A stretch of DNA of 64,000 nucleotides, taken from an uncultured delta proteobacterium. Lineage in GTDB: Bacteria; Desulfobacterota; Desulfobulbia; Desulfobulbales; Desulfocapsaceae. Positions within the stretch are counted from its first letter, which is position 1. Every line of letters starts with the position of its first letter. Both the position numbers and the translations under genes were made by a program. Shown here piece after piece: positions 17,957 through 27,256 of the stretch. The stretch lies in assembly GCA_903875445.1 (NCBI GenBank), contig CAIQWD010000114.1, positions 1 through 64,000 on the forward strand, read 5' to 3'. Below the pieces are notes generated by a model. That model saw only the letters and a program-made list of their open reading frames with translations. It was not told the DNA's origin and searched no databases.

Positions 17957-18820
17957 TCATCGCGCCACCAGGGTATTTACAAATTCGATAATACTGTTTG
18001 TGCCTTTCACATCTCCCATTGCCATGATATGAATGCCATCGGTATAGTCGGCGATTTCCCTTATAAAATCGCAGGCGATCTCAATCCCGGTTACCCCCTC
18101 ATTTTCCATGCGGACAATAATCTCTTCCGGGACATCGATACCTTCGACACTGGTGTTCAGAAACCTTGCCATCTTCACGCTTTTTAGAGGCATTACCCCT
18201 ATCAGTATCGGCTTCTCCAGTTTTCGCGCCTCCTTAAGAAAACTTATTGCCTTTTCGGAATCATAAACCACCTGGGTCTGAAAAAAATCCGCTCCGGCGG
18301 CTATTTTCTTCGTCATTCGCTGCAGTTCGCGTTCGAGATTGTTGGCTGTCGGTAGGGTCGTGCAGGCGATTCTGAAAGCAGTTTTTCCGCCGAATTCCTT
18401 TTCGTTATAATCGAGACCATTGTTCATTTTCTTAATAAGCCGAATGAGTTCCGAGGTGTTGTAATCATAAACGGCTTTTGACGGATAAGGTCCATGTTTC
18501 GGAGGATCACCGGTTGTCACCAGAATGTTGCGGATACCCTGAGCATGGGCACCAAGCAGATCGGCCTGTGTGCCCAGAAGGCTCCGATCCCGGCAGGTGA
18601 AATGGGGAATAGCTTCGATATGCAGCTCATTCTGCAGCATGGTCCCCATGGCAATCGAATTGATGCGCAGATTACCCATCGGACAATCGTGGATATTGAT
18701 GCCGTCAAGGGGAAGATAGGACCTGGCTTTTGTCAGAGACTCCTCAGCCAACACCCCTTTTACCGGACCGAGTTCGGTGGTAACGACAAATTTTTTACCA
18801 AGCTTTTCGGACAAATTCAT
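17957..18820 (-). CDS. metF: Methylenetetrahydrofolate reductase (MetF family)
   Basis: Flavoprotein reducing methylene-THF to methyl-THF. The 287 residues match the MetF length. Seen are an N-terminal TTELGPVKG (the family's conserved glutamate), TCRDRS, LVTTGDPP, and GADFFQTQVVYD. In sulfate reducers it serves methionine synthesis or the methyl branch of the Wood-Ljungdahl pathway; no corrinoid or MetV partner lies beside it, so the first use is the simpler guess. Confidence 0.88.
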   Translation of the reverse strand: MNLSEKLGKKFVVTTELGPVKGVLAEESLTKARSYLPLDGINIHDCPMGNLRINSIAMGTMLQNELHIEAIPHFTCRDRSLLGTQADLLGAHAQGIRNILVTTGDPPKHGPYPSKAVYDYNTSELIRLIKKMNNGLDYNEKEFGGKTAFRIACTTLPTANNLERELQRMTKKIAAGADFFQTQVVYDSEKAISFLKEARKLEKPILIGVMPLKSVKMARFLNTSVEGIDVPEEIIVRMENEGVTGIEIACDFIREIADYTDGIHIMAMGDVKGTNSIIEFVNTLVAR

Positions 18821-18961
18821 AATACCCCCTGAATGGTAGAGTTAGTGCCATTGCAAAAAAAGTCGCGCTCTGCCAATGCAAACATAGAAGTACCCAGCTT
18901 GCACGGCATTTTATGCATGCGTGTTGATTACCGGGTTAGCTCATACCCATTCAAACTTCCG

Positions 18962-20173
18962 TCAGGCAAGTCGGAGAATCCAAAGGTCACCCTGCACCCA
19001 CATTCCCTGCTCTTTTCTCAGCACGGTTTCCTGCCTGGCTGCAACCTGCCAGCCGGTCGCCTTGGCCAATCCCTCGATATACCGAGGGGAATGGGCAAAC
19101 CGTCCGGTTTTCTGCAACCGGTAGGTGGTATCTTTGGTAGTTTCCGTGGAAAAGCAGAAGAGAACGTCTTGGCGGGCTTGCCGCCTCAACAGGCAGAAGG
19201 TTTCCTGCAGATCGCCGACATAGGCAAAGACATCGGCGGCCAGATAAAAATCGAAGGTGTCCTGCACCTCTTGGAGAACGCCGGCAATACTGCCGGGATG
19301 GAGATTGCGGTATATTCCCTTTTTCGCAGCTTGGACAAGCATCTTCGCCGACAGATCCAGGCCGTCGAATACTTCGACAATATCGGCGAAAGCCTGGCCG
19401 CCCAGGCCGGTCCCGCAGCCGAGGTCGAGGCCGTGGACAAACCTCGGCCGCCCGGCGAAGGTCTGGTCGAGGAGAGTCCTGAGGGTAGTCGGCACACAGT
19501 ACAGAAGTTCGGTAACGAGGCTGCGCTCGAAGTATTCGGAATAGTTGTCGAAGACCTCTTTGACATAGAGATCGGGTGCACTGGTGGCCAAGGCCCCGGT
19601 CAGGGCGGCGACCATATGTTTTGCCGCCTGATGGTCCGGGTTATATTCGAGAACCATCCGGTAATACCACACCGCCTGCTCGATATCGCCGTCAAGATGG
19701 TAGAGAAAGGCCAGATTGTTATTTGCCGACTGGTGCTGCGGGGCCTGCCGCAACACCTCTCGATAGGTCGCCATGGCCTCGGCGTACTGTGAACTGTCCT
19801 GATAACAAACCGCCAGATTGTAAAGGGTATCGATACTTGCCGGTTCTATCGCCAACACCTGTTTATAGATATCTATGGCCCCGAGCGGATCCCCTGCCTT
19901 TTTTTGGCTGAGGGCGAGGTTAAAAAGAATGTCGGCATCCCCCGGATGCAGTTCGACCGCCTTGGCAAACGAGTCCCGGGCCTTTTCATACCGGTCCTGG
20001 CCATAATAAACAAGGCCGAGATTATAGTGGAGAATCGGGGCTTCGGCAAAATAGTCAAGCAGCCGCAGATAGGACTGTCCTGCTGCATCAAGCAGACCGT
20101 TTTGATGATCCTCACAGGCTTTGGCAAAGAGTTGATTCAATTCGTCGTGAAAACTTTGTAATGGCTTATGCAT
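18962..20173 (-). CDS. TPR-repeat methyltransferase
   Basis: 403 residues. Residues 10-215 hold five or six TPR units (for example APILHYNLGLVYYGQDRYEKAR, ADILFNLALSQKKAGDPLGA, DTLYNLAVCYQDSSQYAEAM). The C-terminal half is a class I methyltransferase with motif I GLDLGCGTGLGG and FDGLDLSAKMLVQA. TPR-methyltransferase fusions are frequent in this phylum and in nearby ones; the TPR part probably binds a protein substrate. No target is visible nearby. Confidence 0.82.
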   Translation of the reverse strand: MHKPLQSFHDELNQLFAKACEDHQNGLLDAAGQSYLRLLDYFAEAPILHYNLGLVYYGQDRYEKARDSFAKAVELHPGDADILFNLALSQKKAGDPLGAIDIYKQVLAIEPASIDTLYNLAVCYQDSSQYAEAMATYREVLRQAPQHQSANNNLAFLYHLDGDIEQAVWYYRMVLEYNPDHQAAKHMVAALTGALATSAPDLYVKEVFDNYSEYFERSLVTELLYCVPTTLRTLLDQTFAGRPRFVHGLDLGCGTGLGGQAFADIVEVFDGLDLSAKMLVQAAKKGIYRNLHPGSIAGVLQEVQDTFDFYLAADVFAYVGDLQETFCLLRRQARQDVLFCFSTETTKDTTYRLQKTGRFAHSPRYIEGLAKATGWQVAARQETVLRKEQGMWVQGDLWILRLA

Positions 20174-20333
20174 GATGGTACTGACAACCGATAAAAACTT
20201 GGAGTGCAGGTTTAACGGTTGTGATGAAATTAAGTATGTGGTAGTCGGCCCCCTCCCTTAGGACCGGTCCAATCGGAACTTTTCCCAAACGGGCAACATT
20301 TTAATGTATTTCTTTTTTCCAAACAATACCTTT

Positions 20334-21254
20334 TTAAGTGCCGATAACACTCGCAACAATACGATTGCGGCCATTTTCCTTGGCAAGATAGAGGTTCTTG
20401 TCGGCAGCGGCGACAAAGCTTTGCGGCGTATGACTGTTGTCTACATACATGGTCACAAGCCCCATACTGACTGTGACATAGGCTGCGGCCTGCGAGTAAT
20501 GGTGGGGGATGTTCAGCTCGACAATTTTCCCAAGAGCCCGCTCGGCAACCCCCTTTGCCGCCAACGCATCGGTTTCCGGCAACATCATGACAAATTCCTC
20601 GCCACCGTAACGGGCGATGAGATCGGCGGGGCGCTTAAGAACACTGTCCAGGGCCTTGGCGATTTTCTGCAAAGTGCGATCTCCCATGGCATGGCCGTAA
20701 TGATCGTTGTAGAGCTTAAAATAATCGACATCGACCATGGCCAAGGAAAAAGGTGTCCCGCTTCTGGCCGACCGAACCCATTCCCTCTGAAGATACTCAT
20801 CGAAGCGGCGGCGATTGGATATTTCGGTCAGGCCGTCGAGATAGGCCAATTGATCGAGAAGCCTGTATTGATGGACAATGCGCAGGTGGTTGTGGACACG
20901 AATTTTGACAATGGGCGGGGAAAACGGTTTGGTAATATAATCCACCGCCCCGAGCTTCAGCCCGTGTTCTTCATCGAGAACCGAGTCCAGGGAGGTAACA
21001 AAAATAACCGGGATGTGATTGGTTTTGTCGTTATTTTTAAGGCGCTTGATGACCTCATATCCGCCCATTTGCGGCATGACAACATCCAGGAGGATAAGAT
21101 CCGGCGGTGAATCCCCAAAGGCGTGCTGCAGGGCCTGTTCGCCATCTCTGGCCAGGATCGGCGAATAGTCTTCCTTCAAAAGATCCGCCAGAACCTTGAG
21201 ATTCATCTTTTCATCGTCAACAATGAGTATACGCGGCTTATCTTTCTGTTCCAC
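20334..21254 (-). CDS. Response regulator with GGDEF output (diguanylate cyclase)
   Basis: 306 residues. An N-terminal receiver has D57 as phosphorylation site (LILLDVVMPQMGG). The C-terminal GGDEF domain has an intact active site, GGEEF at 217-221, and an I-site RxxD at 208-211. It should make c-di-GMP when phosphorylated. The start lies 2 bp after the stop of the hybrid kinase, the last step of the hydrogenase operon, so the kinase is the obvious phosphodonor. Confidence 0.92.
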   Translation of the reverse strand: MEQKDKPRILIVDDEKMNLKVLADLLKEDYSPILARDGEQALQHAFGDSPPDLILLDVVMPQMGGYEVIKRLKNNDKTNHIPVIFVTSLDSVLDEEHGLKLGAVDYITKPFSPPIVKIRVHNHLRIVHQYRLLDQLAYLDGLTEISNRRRFDEYLQREWVRSARSGTPFSLAMVDVDYFKLYNDHYGHAMGDRTLQKIAKALDSVLKRPADLIARYGGEEFVMMLPETDALAAKGVAERALGKIVELNIPHHYSQAAAYVTVSMGLVTMYVDNSHTPQSFVAAADKNLYLAKENGRNRIVASVIGT

Positions 21255-21256
21255 CT

Positions 21257-24094
21257 TCAGTCCCCACTTTTCTGCCGAAGCGTATCCAGCAAGACTTTAG
21301 TCATTTCCGCCGCGCTTTCATACTCAATATCTTCAATCAGCTCGGCAAGCGCCCGTAACTGCTTGTCGAAACCACTGCCGACGAGCAACTTTTCAACTGC
21401 CGCAAACTGTTCCTCGGCAGCCAGCTCGCCCCTCTGTAAGTGAGCGATGAGGGTAGAAAGGGGTTCTTCCACCTCCTCTATCCTGACATTCTTTACGGGA
21501 GTGTCAGGTTTTTCCGACACCTGCTCCTCTTTCCGGGCCGGGAGCATCGACAGGGAAGAGAGAATGTCGTCGAGGGCATCGATAAAAGCTGTAAGATGCT
21601 GCACCGCCTCCTCCCGTTGATCATTTCTCAGCGCATTTTCCAACTGTTCCGCTGCCCGCATCAAGACAAAGGAGCCGATATAGCCGGATACCCCCTTAAT
21701 CGTGTGGGCCTTTGTCTCAATGTCCGGCCACTTGCCGGCAACCGACAATTCCCGCAGGAGGGTTGGCAGGGAACTGAAATTCTTTTTGAAATCATAGAGC
21801 ATTTTCACAAAAAGATCAGTTTTGTTATTCAAGATCTTCAGTGCCTCAGCCTGGTCGATCCCCGGCAGATGCGGCAGAAAAGAAAAATCGGTCACCCCGG
21901 CAGCGGTTGCCGGTTGGGGCTTTGGAATTTTGACCACCGGGGTTTTCCCCCGCAGCCATTTTCTTAAGGTATGGTGGAGTGCCGCCGAATCGATGGGCTT
22001 GGTTATATGGTCGTTCATCCCTGCCGCCAGGCTCTTTTCTCTATCGCCGGTCATGGCATGGGCGGTCATGGCAATAATCGGCAGGTCTTTCTGCTTACTG
22101 TTTTGCCGGATTCTTCTGGTTGCCTCCAAGCCATCCATCACCGGCATCTGGATATCCATCAGCACCAGATCATAGGCACTGCGGTCCAAGGCCTCAAGAC
22201 ATTCCCAACCATTGGCGGCAATGGTTACCTCCATGCCGATATCCCGGAGAAATTCGGTGGCCACCTCCTGATTGATAAGATTATCATCGACCAACAGAAT
22301 ATTCGCCCCGGGTATCTCCGCAAAGTCGTCTGCCTTAATTTCTTCCCTGATGGCTAAAGGCCCGGAAAAAGTTTCGACACCGAGAATATCCACCAAGGCG
22401 TCGTACATAACCGAGGCATAAACCGGTTTCAGTAAAAAACCATCGAGACCCACTTTTTCCGCCTCGACATATGCCTCCTCACGCCCATTGGCGGTGACCA
22501 TCAACATCGCCGGAACTTTTGCCAGGAGTGCATTGGCTTTAATTCTCCTGGCCGTCTCTATGCCGTCTATTCCCGGCATTATCCAGTCAAGGAGTACCAG
22601 ATCATAGGGATTGCCCTGCTCCATCGCCTGTTCGAGACAGGTGATGGCCGACATGCCGTCAACGGCGGTATCGACCTTGATCTTGAGGGAAGACAACATA
22701 GCCGAAAGCACTTCGCGGGCTGCCCCATTATCATCGACGACGAGAGCGCGAATTCCCCGCAAGGCGAGCGCTCGACGTGATTTCCGGGCATCGCTTATGC
22801 CCGCAAGTTGCATTTTGGTGGTAAAAATGAATTCCGTTCCTACCCCCGGCTCGCTCTCAATCCATATCTCGCCACCCATCAGTTCCGTCAGTTGTTTGCA
22901 GATGGCCAGGCCTAGTCCAGTACCACCATATTTGCGGGTAATGGAATCATCCGCCTGGCTGAATGCCGAAAAAAGGCGGGCGACCTGCTCCGGCTGCAAA
23001 CCTATACCGGTATCGCGAACGGAAAATCGCAGGGTGACTTCGTTTTCCCGCTGATCTTCCATGCCCACGGCAATAACAATCTCGCCCTTTTCGGTAAATT
23101 TCACCGCATTACCCGCCAAATTCATCAGTACCTGGCCAAGACGCAGGGGGTCGCCGATGAGATTCATCGACACCCCGGATTCTATCCGGAAGATAAACTC
23201 CAAACCTTTCTTCTCGGCCTGCATGCCGACGACACTAGCAATATTACCAAGAATCTCCTCCAGATTGAAGGGTACCGCCTCAAGGAGCAGTTTTCCGGCA
23301 TCAATCTTGGAAAAATCAAGGATATCATTGATCAGGCGCAGCAGGGTGTTGGCGGAACTCAGAGCTTTCTCGACATAGTTGTGCTGCCGGGAATCAAGTG
23401 CTGTCTTTTTTAACAATGAGGCCATGCCGATGATGCCATTCATCGGGGTGCGAATCTCGTGGCTCATCCTCGCCAGAAAATCGCCGCGAGAGGCATTGGC
23501 GGCCTCCGCCTGCTCCTTGGATGCCCTCAATTCCCGCTCCATCTGCTTCTGCAGGGTCATATCCATCGCCGTGAAAAGATAGCCGACAACCCTACCGATA
23601 GGACTGAACAGGCTGGTGACCGACAAACTGACAGGCAGGTGGGAGCCGTCTTTGCACACATAAAACCATTCCTGGGCACGGCTATGTTTCTGTTTGACGA
23701 ATTGTTCGAAGACCTTCATGTCGCGAAGGCTGGAACCGGCGACGCCACTGACCTTCCTGCCATAATGTTCCAGCTCTTCCGGCAGGTGAAGGGAGAGAAT
23801 ATTGCGATTGTTGATCATCTCCGACGGGCTGTAACCAAGCAGCGTCGAAGCGCCTTGGCTGAAGAGCTGAATGGTGCCGTCAAGATAGGTGGCAATGATC
23901 GACAGCTGGGTAGCGCCATCGAGAACCGCCTGCCGTTCGGCATCGGCGGATTGAAAGCGATGCAGCATCTGTTCGGTTTCTTCAAACTGCTTCACCACGA
24001 ATTCGGAGGTGATTTCCGCCGCCTCACGGGCCACCTTGATCTCCCGGCGCAGCATGTCGATTTCCCGCTGCATCTCCTCTCTTGTTTTTTCCAT
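21257..24094 (-). CDS. Hybrid histidine kinase (PAS-HisKA-HATPase-REC-REC-HPt)
   Basis: 945 residues, no transmembrane segment. In order: a coiled coil (about 1-60), PAS (about 60-190, GYSPSEM and CKDGSHLPV), HisKA with SHEIRTPMNG, HATPase with NLAGNAVKF and GGTGLGLAI, two receivers (LVVDDN...LLDWIMPG and LLVDDN...LMDIQMPV), and an HPt domain with AHTIKGVSG. It is a full phosphorelay in one cytosolic protein. The start ATG overlaps the stop of the hydrogenase maturation protease by one base. The genes on both sides imply that it reads the state of the hydrogenase and passes phosphate to the receiver-GGDEF protein. Confidence 0.92.
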   Translation of the reverse strand: MEKTREEMQREIDMLRREIKVAREAAEITSEFVVKQFEETEQMLHRFQSADAERQAVLDGATQLSIIATYLDGTIQLFSQGASTLLGYSPSEMINNRNILSLHLPEELEHYGRKVSGVAGSSLRDMKVFEQFVKQKHSRAQEWFYVCKDGSHLPVSLSVTSLFSPIGRVVGYLFTAMDMTLQKQMERELRASKEQAEAANASRGDFLARMSHEIRTPMNGIIGMASLLKKTALDSRQHNYVEKALSSANTLLRLINDILDFSKIDAGKLLLEAVPFNLEEILGNIASVVGMQAEKKGLEFIFRIESGVSMNLIGDPLRLGQVLMNLAGNAVKFTEKGEIVIAVGMEDQRENEVTLRFSVRDTGIGLQPEQVARLFSAFSQADDSITRKYGGTGLGLAICKQLTELMGGEIWIESEPGVGTEFIFTTKMQLAGISDARKSRRALALRGIRALVVDDNGAAREVLSAMLSSLKIKVDTAVDGMSAITCLEQAMEQGNPYDLVLLDWIMPGIDGIETARRIKANALLAKVPAMLMVTANGREEAYVEAEKVGLDGFLLKPVYASVMYDALVDILGVETFSGPLAIREEIKADDFAEIPGANILLVDDNLINQEVATEFLRDIGMEVTIAANGWECLEALDRSAYDLVLMDIQMPVMDGLEATRRIRQNSKQKDLPIIAMTAHAMTGDREKSLAAGMNDHITKPIDSAALHHTLRKWLRGKTPVVKIPKPQPATAAGVTDFSFLPHLPGIDQAEALKILNNKTDLFVKMLYDFKKNFSSLPTLLRELSVAGKWPDIETKAHTIKGVSGYIGSFVLMRAAEQLENALRNDQREEAVQHLTAFIDALDDILSSLSMLPARKEEQVSEKPDTPVKNVRIEEVEEPLSTLIAHLQRGELAAEEQFAAVEKLLVGSGFDKQLRALAELIEDIEYESAAEMTKVLLDTLRQKSGD

Positions 24095-24540
24095 CAACCA
24101 AGGCCCCGCAACCCATGCACTGCAATGGAAACACTCATTTCGGCAGCTTTCTCGATAGTCTCGTCAACACAGCTTCCCTCAAGCCCCACGAGAACCATTT
24201 CCTCCGGCAGTTCCCCTTCACACACCTTGGGCAGGACGGCAAGCAGATAGGGCAAACCGGCGTCATGGCCAAAACAAAAATGGCCGGGAGCTTGCAGGAT
24301 TTCCCGGTGGGTCAGAAGAACTATTTTCCCCGCCTGGGTGAAACCCCTGATCGCATCGACAAAAACCACTCGCCCCCCGTGCTCCAAGAGGGGAAGAAGA
24401 TTCAGACCCGCCAGCCCGCCTTCCACAAGCTCTATCCCGACCGGCAAGGGGTGCAGCGCTTGAATGCGGTCGAAGACCCGGAGCCCGGCTGCATCCTCCT
24501 CGATAAAGCGGTTGCCGATACAGATAATGCTTCCTCTCAC
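24094..24540 (-). CDS. [NiFe] hydrogenase maturation endopeptidase
   Basis: 148 residues of the HyaD/HybD/HoxM family (M52). It has the glycine-rich start GNRFIEEDAAG, the acidic residue in VVFVDAIRG and the histidine in CFGHDAGL, which together form the nickel-recognition site in characterised members. It cleaves the C-terminal tail of the large subunit after nickel insertion. It overlaps the large-subunit stop by four bases. Its presence argues that this hydrogenase is processed, unlike the classical tail-less H2 sensors. Confidence 0.88.
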   Translation of the reverse strand: MRGSIICIGNRFIEEDAAGLRVFDRIQALHPLPVGIELVEGGLAGLNLLPLLEHGGRVVFVDAIRGFTQAGKIVLLTHREILQAPGHFCFGHDAGLPYLLAVLPKVCEGELPEEMVLVGLEGSCVDETIEKAAEMSVSIAVHGLRGLG

Positions 24541-26087
24541 CGAAAAGAACCCACTGTCACCCTACCCCGCTCCTGCCCTTTAGAGAGACAGTGCACCGCG
24601 CACACCAGGCACGGGTCAAAAGACCGGACAACATGCCCGGCCTCCACCGGGTTCTTGATATCCTTGACCGGGGTGCCGATCAGGGCCTCTTCCCAGGCCC
24701 CCCGCGCCCCCTGTTCATCCCGCGGGGAACCGTTCCAGGCGGTTGGGGTGATTATCTGATAGTGGCTGATCTTTTCATCCTGGATTTTCACCCAATGCCC
24801 CAATGCGCCGCGGGCCGCCTGAATCATTCCCGCCCCTTGACCATCGGGGATGGTTCGCACGGAATGATAAAAGGGCTCGCCCCGCTTCTCCACCAACTCG
24901 TCCAGCCATAGGGCCATCGGGCGGAGGAGCCCTGCGGGCCGGACCAGGCGAGCCAGTTGCCGGGCCATGACGCTTGGGCCGTCTTTTTCGATCATGTCGC
25001 AAAAAAGCGGATTACCGGAGATCACCATTTCCGCAAGAGGTCCTGTTTCAATCACCTCACCACCATAGCGGGGCGCCTTGACCCAGGAATACAACCGACC
25101 GCTTTGCCCGGAAGCGTAGGGTTTTGTCTTGCCGGCAAAGGGGTGCAGCGCAACGGTATCCTGCTCATACCAGGAGTGAGACACATCTTCGCTAATTTTG
25201 TTTGCTTCAAACGAGAAAACAGCGGCACAGGCGGCATAGCCGGCTGCCGTCATCCTGCCGCCTGTCCCCTTGACCTCGGTTTCTAACGGCAGGGGCAAAT
25301 TGCCGTAGGAGAGAAAGCGGTTCGGACCTTTGCCGAGCGCCTGCAAACCGATCTTACGAGAAAAGCGAAGAAAAAAGCCCACTTCGCTGTCCCGATGGGC
25401 CGGACTTTCTTCGAGCCAGGTCTCAAGATCGGCGACACTGCCTATCGCCAGCCATCTTTCGATGGAACACCCGAGGATGCTGCGCTCGTACCAGGACTGA
25501 AACCGCTCGACGATAATTCGACATTGCAGAAGTTTTGCGATCTCGGGAATCGAGGTCACTCCGCCGGGAACCATGAAGGAGGTATGGGGCCACTGGCCGC
25601 CGATGATGGCTATCACCTGCACCAGCCGCTTGCTTTCGCGGATCACCTCCAGTGCCGCCCGGCCGGCGAGTGGCTGATACCTGCCATAGGCATCGGCCCC
25701 CAGAGGATGATCGCCATAGGCGTCGCGGTTGGCAAAATCGACCATAAACATCAAAATCGCCTGGCGGACATCGCTCTGAACGGTTTCGACCATCAAGGCC
25801 AAATTGCGCAGCCTCCGAGCATTGTCGGGAGGGGTGACCGCGGCGATTGCATCCAGCGCCTCAACGGCTGCGGTGAGATGGGTAATACTGCAAATCCCGC
25901 AGACTCTAGGGGTCATGACCAAACCATCGAGGGCGCCGCGGCCCTGCATCATCCCTTCAAAGCCGCGAAACAGGGTGCCGGCACTCCAGGCCTCGGTGAT
26001 AATCCCGTCTTCGACCTCGACGTTGATCTCCAGATCGCCCTCGGCCCTGTTCAGGGGAATGTTGATTCCCTTCGTTATCTTAACCAT
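24537..26087 (-). CDS. [NiFe] hydrogenase large subunit
   Basis: 516 residues. The N-terminal nickel-binding motif is RVCGICSITH (C63, C66, H70), and the C-terminal motif is DPCLVCAVH (C493, C496, H499), followed by a 17-residue tail expected to be removed by the maturation protease. All four nickel-ligating cysteines are present. There is no membrane segment. It probably pairs with the small subunit encoded 22 bp upstream. Sequence style and gene context fit the cytosolic group 2 hydrogenases (uptake or sensory) better than the periplasmic group 1 enzymes; I infer group 2c. Confidence 0.93.
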   Translation of the reverse strand: MVKITKGINIPLNRAEGDLEINVEVEDGIITEAWSAGTLFRGFEGMMQGRGALDGLVMTPRVCGICSITHLTAAVEALDAIAAVTPPDNARRLRNLALMVETVQSDVRQAILMFMVDFANRDAYGDHPLGADAYGRYQPLAGRAALEVIRESKRLVQVIAIIGGQWPHTSFMVPGGVTSIPEIAKLLQCRIIVERFQSWYERSILGCSIERWLAIGSVADLETWLEESPAHRDSEVGFFLRFSRKIGLQALGKGPNRFLSYGNLPLPLETEVKGTGGRMTAAGYAACAAVFSFEANKISEDVSHSWYEQDTVALHPFAGKTKPYASGQSGRLYSWVKAPRYGGEVIETGPLAEMVISGNPLFCDMIEKDGPSVMARQLARLVRPAGLLRPMALWLDELVEKRGEPFYHSVRTIPDGQGAGMIQAARGALGHWVKIQDEKISHYQIITPTAWNGSPRDEQGARGAWEEALIGTPVKDIKNPVEAGHVVRSFDPCLVCAVHCLSKGQERGRVTVGSFR

Positions 26088-26109
26088 GCAGCCTTCATCC
26101 TTTTGTGAG

Positions 26110-27045
26110 TTACACCTTCGATTTCCTGTGCTTCAGATGCTCGGGTGCAGCGGCGGCCGCCATACCTTTGTACACCATATAATGGGCGCGATTGACACCC
26201 ATGGGCAAGGACAGCGGAATGCCCTCGATATTCGGAGTTTGGAAAAATGGGGTGGTCCTGGGGAAGTCCGGATCGGTACAACCAAAACACGGTACCCCGG
26301 CACGGGTTTTGGAAGAATGTTGATTCCACAGCGATTTATTGCAGGGCCCCGGCACCAGGGGTCCGGCGCAGCCCATATGAAAGAAGAGGCAGCCCATTTC
26401 CCCAAAGTCGGATTCCTCCACCCGATATTCATGGTATTCATTGCGCGTGCACCCCTGGTGCACGGTGGTGGCATACCATTCGCGCGGTCGCTGATATTTA
26501 TCCAGTTCAAGGACCACGCCCTTGGCCGCGGACATAAGCGCCCCGGAGATCACATCATGATGACACGGGCATCCCGCCAGATTAATGACCGGCTGCCCGG
26601 ATTTGCTGACAAAATCCTTACCGAGGAAACCGCCGCGTTGTTTTTTTACAAACTGCAGACCGGTGGCTTCAATCGCATCATCGGCACCAAATCCGCCGAA
26701 GGATGCACAGGTGCCGATCGCTATAACTACCTGGGCCTGGGAGGCGAGATTATACACCCGTTCTTTTTTCGGATGGCCATCAACGGTGTGAAACATGCCG
26801 GTGCCCGCCGGCCCGCAGATCACCGAACCCTCGACCAGAAGGATGTCGAGTGCCTGCCGCCCGGCAAAGATGTCTTCCAAAAGACACTCATGGGCATCGG
26901 GAGAAAAATGAGAAAGCGAAGGATGCCAGAGAAGCTGAATGCCGAGAGTCCGAAAGAGCCCTATGACGTCCGGACACTCACTGCTTAAAAAGGAGAAGGT
27001 ATCCCCACCGCAGCCGCCACCCTGTAGCCAATATACTGTTTTCAC
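26110..27045 (-). CDS. [NiFe] hydrogenase small subunit
   Basis: 311 residues starting with GTG behind GGAG. There is no Tat signal and no C-terminal anchor, so the enzyme is cytosolic. Fe-S ligands for the distal and medial clusters are present (HQGC, GCLFFHMGC, GPCNKS, PCFGC). For the proximal cluster, C12, the cysteine of GTCASFGG and that of AGCPCH are seen, but the usual second cysteine of the CxxC pair is Asp15 (CGGD). Three-Cys-one-Asp ligation is known from the actinobacterial-type hydrogenase of Cupriavidus necator. It is the first gene of the five-gene operon. Confidence 0.93.
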   Translation of the reverse strand: MKTVYWLQGGGCGGDTFSFLSSECPDVIGLFRTLGIQLLWHPSLSHFSPDAHECLLEDIFAGRQALDILLVEGSVICGPAGTGMFHTVDGHPKKERVYNLASQAQVVIAIGTCASFGGFGADDAIEATGLQFVKKQRGGFLGKDFVSKSGQPVINLAGCPCHHDVISGALMSAAKGVVLELDKYQRPREWYATTVHQGCTRNEYHEYRVEESDFGEMGCLFFHMGCAGPLVPGPCNKSLWNQHSSKTRAGVPCFGCTDPDFPRTTPFFQTPNIEGIPLSLPMGVNRAHYMVYKGMAAAAAPEHLKHRKSKV

Positions 27046-27121
27046 TCGTTACTCCTTCCCTTTGCCGGTAGAGACAGTTTGTCTTGGTGCGTCGATATTG
27101 CCGGGTACTGACTTCTCATCC

Positions 27122-27150
27122 AGTATCAAGGATTCGACTCCTGATGTCAA
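27122..27150 (-). promoter_or_regulatory. Candidate sigma-70 promoter of the hydrogenase operon
   Basis: On the minus strand TTGACA (27145-27150) is followed after 17 bp by GATACT (27122-27127), about 75 bp before the GTG start of the small subunit. The -35 is perfect and the -10 matches four of six positions. Confidence 0.45.
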
Positions 27151-27256
27151 CCTCGGTTGCATTATTATTCTTGAACTTTTTTTCATTCAATGATCGACTA
27201 TTATTGACAATAACAGGCATCCGTCAAGCACCCCCGACCGTAATTTTTTAGCCGAT

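Noticed and set aside
18833-19792. A 319-residue plus-strand frame opposite the TPR methyltransferase
   Set aside because: It overlaps a gene with clear TPR and methyltransferase motifs; the antisense translation shows none.
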